Shown one piece after another: positions 61,385 through 64,000 of a stretch of DNA of 64,000 nucleotides. The notes beneath the pieces were generated by a model, which did no database searches, had not been told where the DNA came from, and was given only the letters and a program-made list of their open reading frames with translations. How positions within the stretch are numbered: position 1 is the first letter of the stretch; each line of letters opens with the position of its first letter. Made by a program: the position numbers and the translations under genes. The stretch is from an uncultured Roseovarius sp. Lineage in GTDB: Bacteria; Pseudomonadota; Alphaproteobacteria; Rhodobacterales; Rhodobacteraceae. The DNA is taken from NCBI GenBank assembly GCA_951812895.1, contig OX638333.1, positions 796,366 through 860,365 of the forward strand, in the 5' to 3' direction.

Positions 61385-62002
61385 TCAATCGTCTTCACAA
61401 GGAAATCCTGCCACACCCCAAGCCAACACATCGTTCACATGGGACTGCAAATCGTAAGGTGCTGGTTCGCGCCCACCGCCCGGGTTCCAGGCCCAATGCA
61501 GGATCAGATCGTGATCCAAGTGACTGGCAAGTTCCAAGTGATCTCGACCACCGTTGCGTTCGGGGTCTCGCAGTTGGTTGCATATCTCAGCCGAACTCTT
61601 GCCAAACCATTCGGCTTCGACAGGAGCGAGTTGCCAGCTCATCGCCACTTGTGGTGCGGCGTGGGGCGTCTCATTCAAGGCTCCGCGTATCGCGTGACAG
61701 GTCGAACAAGGCACGAATTCCGCGCCGATCCGGCTTTCTCCCGCATTGATATTCATGCCGTGCGCTCGCGTACGACCATAGGACGGGCCGGACCACATTG
61801 GCAGGTTGTCCGCACCTACGTGACAGTTCGAGCAGCGCGGATGAGAGGTAACCTCGTAAATCCGAGCCCAGGCGGCCAGGCCCTCCTCGCGGCTTATCGA
61901 GCCTTCCGCAGGCGGATTTATTTCGACGGTTTCCGCCGCGGCCGCTGTGTTTTGGCCAAACGAGGCCGCCATCAAGTACAGGACTAAGGTCAATGTGCGC
62001 AC
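61385..62002 (-). CDS. Dihaem c-type cytochrome of the isoquinoline-oxidoreductase cluster
   Basis: A 205-residue secreted cytochrome. A signal peptide (LVLYLMAASFGQNTAAAA) is followed by two haem sites: CSNCHVGADNL near 63-67 and CSTCHAIRGAL near 104. Segments DHLELASHLDHDLILHWAWN and LAWGVAGFPCEDD form the rest. Proteins like this commonly accompany isoquinoline-1-oxidoreductase-type molybdoenzymes as electron acceptors. The GTG at 62002 has GAGGAG upstream and is 10 bases past the molybdoenzyme stop, so they form one operon. Confidence 0.8.
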   Translation of the reverse strand: MRTLTLVLYLMAASFGQNTAAAAETVEINPPAEGSISREEGLAAWARIYEVTSHPRCSNCHVGADNLPMWSGPSYGRTRAHGMNINAGESRIGAEFVPCSTCHAIRGALNETPHAAPQVAMSWQLAPVEAEWFGKSSAEICNQLRDPERNGGRDHLELASHLDHDLILHWAWNPGGGREPAPYDLQSHVNDVLAWGVAGFPCEDD

Positions 62003-62012
62003 GGTCCGCTCC

Positions 62013-64000
62013 TCAAACAAAATCAATGGATTTGATGAATGGCATTTCGCGGATATGCTGGCCTGTCGCCGCGAATATCGCGTTGCCAAGTGCAGGCCCT
62101 GCAGGTGGCACAGGAGGCTCGCCAATGCCACGGATTTTGCTGCCGTTTTCCAAGCCTCTCACGAATATCTCGGGGCACTGGTACATGCGCATCGCTTCGT
62201 GAGCGTGGTAGTTTGTTTGCTCTGCCATGCCGTCGCGATAGGTGATCTCGCAATTGATTGCATGGCCCAGCCCATAAACGACACCGCCTTGCACCAGGTT
62301 CTCGAAATTTATCGGATCAACAATCGTGCCCACATCGCAGGCCACGAAAACCCGGTCGATCTTGATCCCGCGATCCGTGTTGGAGACCTCAATCACCTCA
62401 GCTGTTGGCACACCAAAGCTTTCGACAAAGGCCACTCCGCGCCCACGACCCTCGCCTAGATCGCTACCCCAATCCGACATCTCGGCCACGGCCTCCAGCA
62501 CCTTCCGGGACGGATCGTGGTCGATCAGGCGCAAGCGCTCCGCCATTGGATCGGCACCGGCGGCATGGCACAGCTCGTCCACGAAGGTATCAAAGATGAA
62601 CCCTGCACCAGGTGCCCCGACCGAGCGCCAGGATGACACCGGCGCAAGCTCCGGCGCGCGGAACGCACACATGCGATAGTTCTCTATTTTGTAAGGGTTG
62701 TTCCAGGCACCCGCCGCGATCTGAGCATCGGGTCCGGGGATGCTGAAACCCACGCGTCCCATTTGCGAGGTGATCACCGACGGTGCGGCGATCTGAACGT
62801 CAATCGCTGTGATCCCGCCATCTTCGACCTTGCCGCGACAGCGACCCATGGCGATGTGACGAGGAAAGTCATGCGCGAAATCCTCTTCCCGGGAATAGGT
62901 AAGTTTGACCGGGGTGCCACGCATTTTATCTGCGATCTCAACGGCTTGTTTCAGGTGCTCGAATTCTAGGCGGTGGCCGAAACTGCCGCCCATGAACTGA
63001 TTGTGGAATGTGACCTGTTCGGGCTCGTGGCCCGTTACACCGGCGACAACCTGGGTCAACATGATCGGTACCTGATGGCCGGTCCAGACCTCGACCTGAT
63101 CATCCGTGACACGCACAATCGCGTTCAACGGCTCCAATGGCGCGTGCGCAACGTAAGGCGACCGATATTCCGCCGTAACGACCTCGGCGGCATCAAGGGC
63201 CGTGTCGACGTCGCCGTCGTCGCGCCACATGCTGTCCAACTGGTCTTCGCCGAAACTGTCCGCCAAGGCCGTCCAGTGCGCGGCCTGCTCGGGCGGATAG
63301 GGCGCGTCGCCCCAGGTGATGTCGACCGCGTTGGCCGCCTTCATCGCGCGCCAGCTATTGTCGGCGATCACGGCAATGCCGCCGGTGATATCGACCACAT
63401 CCTTGACGCCGCGCATTGACTTGGCTTCCGTCGCTTCGAACCCCGTCATGCTGCCACCCTGGCGCGGGTTCACTCGGACGGCGGCATGCACCATGCCTTC
63501 GACCGAAACGTCGATGCCATAATCCAGCGTGCCTGTCGATTTGCCAATAATGTCCAACCGCTGCATCGGCTTGCCGATCAGCCGCCATTCGCTGGGGTCG
63601 CGCAAGGTGACCTTTCGAACGGGATCGATCCCGGCGGCGATCTCGGCCAGTTCGGTGTATTTTAGTTCCGACCCATCAGGCAGCTGCACCGCGCCCTTCG
63701 CCGTTCCCAACTCCGCCACGGGAACGCCGGATTTCTGGGAGGCCGCCATTTTCAACGTCTCCCGCGCCACGGCTCCCGCTTCGCGAAGTTTCACGAAACT
63801 GTCGGGCATCGAGGTTGACCCGCCCGTGCCCTGCATCGCAATTATCTTGGTAATCCCGCGCACGAAACTGCGCATTGATTCCGCGACAATTCCGTCATCC
63901 GTCGCCTTGAACGGCACACCTTCATCAGCGAAAGCGTGGTTCCAATAGGCAGGCGAGGGTCGACCAAAACTTGTTTCGAACTGACCAAATTCAATGTCCA
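62013..64000 (-). CDS. Xanthine-dehydrogenase-family molybdopterin subunit (isoquinoline 1-oxidoreductase beta type), partial
   Basis: The gene runs off the right edge: the frame is open to 64000, beyond any start. About 662 residues are visible, about 630 of them after an internal GTG at 63917. Two aldehyde-oxidase-type molybdopterin regions are recognisable: FETSFGRPSPAYWNHAFADE near the edge, GVPFKATDDGIVAESMRSFV, MGGSFGHRLEFEHLKQAVEI, ELAPVSSWRSVGAPGAGFIF, and IDRVFVACDVGTIVDPINFE. It oxidises N-heterocycles or aldehydes with water as oxygen donor, passing electrons to Fe-S and cytochrome partners. The small Fe-S subunit is not in the window. Confidence 0.88.
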   Translation of the reverse strand, partial: DIEFGQFETSFGRPSPAYWNHAFADEGVPFKATDDGIVAESMRSFVRGITKIIAMQGTGGSTSMPDSFVKLREAGAVARETLKMAASQKSGVPVAELGTAKGAVQLPDGSELKYTELAEIAAGIDPVRKVTLRDPSEWRLIGKPMQRLDIIGKSTGTLDYGIDVSVEGMVHAAVRVNPRQGGSMTGFEATEAKSMRGVKDVVDITGGIAVIADNSWRAMKAANAVDITWGDAPYPPEQAAHWTALADSFGEDQLDSMWRDDGDVDTALDAAEVVTAEYRSPYVAHAPLEPLNAIVRVTDDQVEVWTGHQVPIMLTQVVAGVTGHEPEQVTFHNQFMGGSFGHRLEFEHLKQAVEIADKMRGTPVKLTYSREEDFAHDFPRHIAMGRCRGKVEDGGITAIDVQIAAPSVITSQMGRVGFSIPGPDAQIAAGAWNNPYKIENYRMCAFRAPELAPVSSWRSVGAPGAGFIFDTFVDELCHAAGADPMAERLRLIDHDPSRKVLEAVAEMSDWGSDLGEGRGRGVAFVESFGVPTAEVIEVSNTDRGIKIDRVFVACDVGTIVDPINFENLVQGGVVYGLGHAINCEITYRDGMAEQTNYHAHEAMRMYQCPEIFVRGLENGSKIRGIGEPPVPPAGPALGNAIFAATGQHIREMPFIKSIDFV

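Noticed and set aside
1-64000. CRISPR arrays, rRNA genes, prophage structural genes
   Set aside because: No regularly spaced identical repeats, no conserved rRNA strings and no capsid, tail or terminase proteins were found.

Overview
The window comes from an alphaproteobacterium, almost certainly Rhodobacterales (Roseobacter group). The evidence is the petABC cytochrome bc1 operon, a glycolate oxidase operon with an extra membrane subunit, the waaA-lpxK pair, an LpxQ-like outer-membrane protein, a lone tRNA-Lys beside serine-recombinase debris, and dense 4-bp stop/start overlaps. I cannot name a genus. The left half (about 1-31 kb) is mostly core genome. The right half (about 31-64 kb) is accessory.

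Left half, in order: a metallophosphatase; an ABC ATPase; a zinc-finger protein; diacylglycerol kinase; a TIGR02117-like protein; a glycolate oxidase operon (glcD, glcE, a membrane protein, glcF); a secreted trypsin-like protease; a small heat-shock protein behind a convincing ROSE-type RNA thermometer; an ECF sigma factor overlapping a membrane vWA protein; a DUF3775 protein and a class I amidotransferase; waaA-lpxK for lipid A; a DsbA-like thiol oxidoreductase with a DUF721 protein; mutY; an AlkB-type hydroxylase overlapping an unrecognised 436-residue protein; a TetR-bicupin operon with a clear operator; petABC; an outer-membrane barrel; two GSTs and a PaiB-like protein; mtaB-dapF; and tRNA-Lys(TTT).

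The accessory half begins at the tRNA with a truncated serine recombinase joined to the front of a truncated WD40-like gene. The first module (35-43.5 kb) has a LuxR regulator divergent from a class II HDAC-like deacetylase, a complete branched-chain/urea-type ABC transporter and a YtcJ-type amidohydrolase, with a perfect dyad in the divergent promoter. The second (44-49.3 kb) is hyuA-hyuB with a GlxA-type AraC regulator and RidA. Together they look like a catabolic programme for an N-acyl, amide or cyclic-amide compound. Next come an FGE-fold secreted protein lacking catalytic cysteines, an orphan peptide-type binding protein, a DISM-like histidine kinase and NarL-type response regulator followed by a coiled-coil/autotransporter-barrel protein, an SDR with its catalytic Tyr replaced by Phe, a methyltransferase, an IS1111-type insertion sequence with 15-bp perfect subterminal inverted repeats, and a dihaem cytochrome c next to an isoquinoline-1-oxidoreductase-type molybdoenzyme that runs off the right edge.

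The observation I rate highest is a family of about 200-225 bp degenerate intergenic repeats (around 34.7, 43.6, 52.4 and 57.8 kb) that share the same ordered blocks, separate the accessory modules from one another, and were not noticed in the core half. Other items worth following are four perfectly phased 11-bp repeats upstream of the sigma factor, a shared pyrimidine-rich 3'-end motif, a cluster of TGTACA palindromes, and a second copy of a zinc-finger gene's 3' end.
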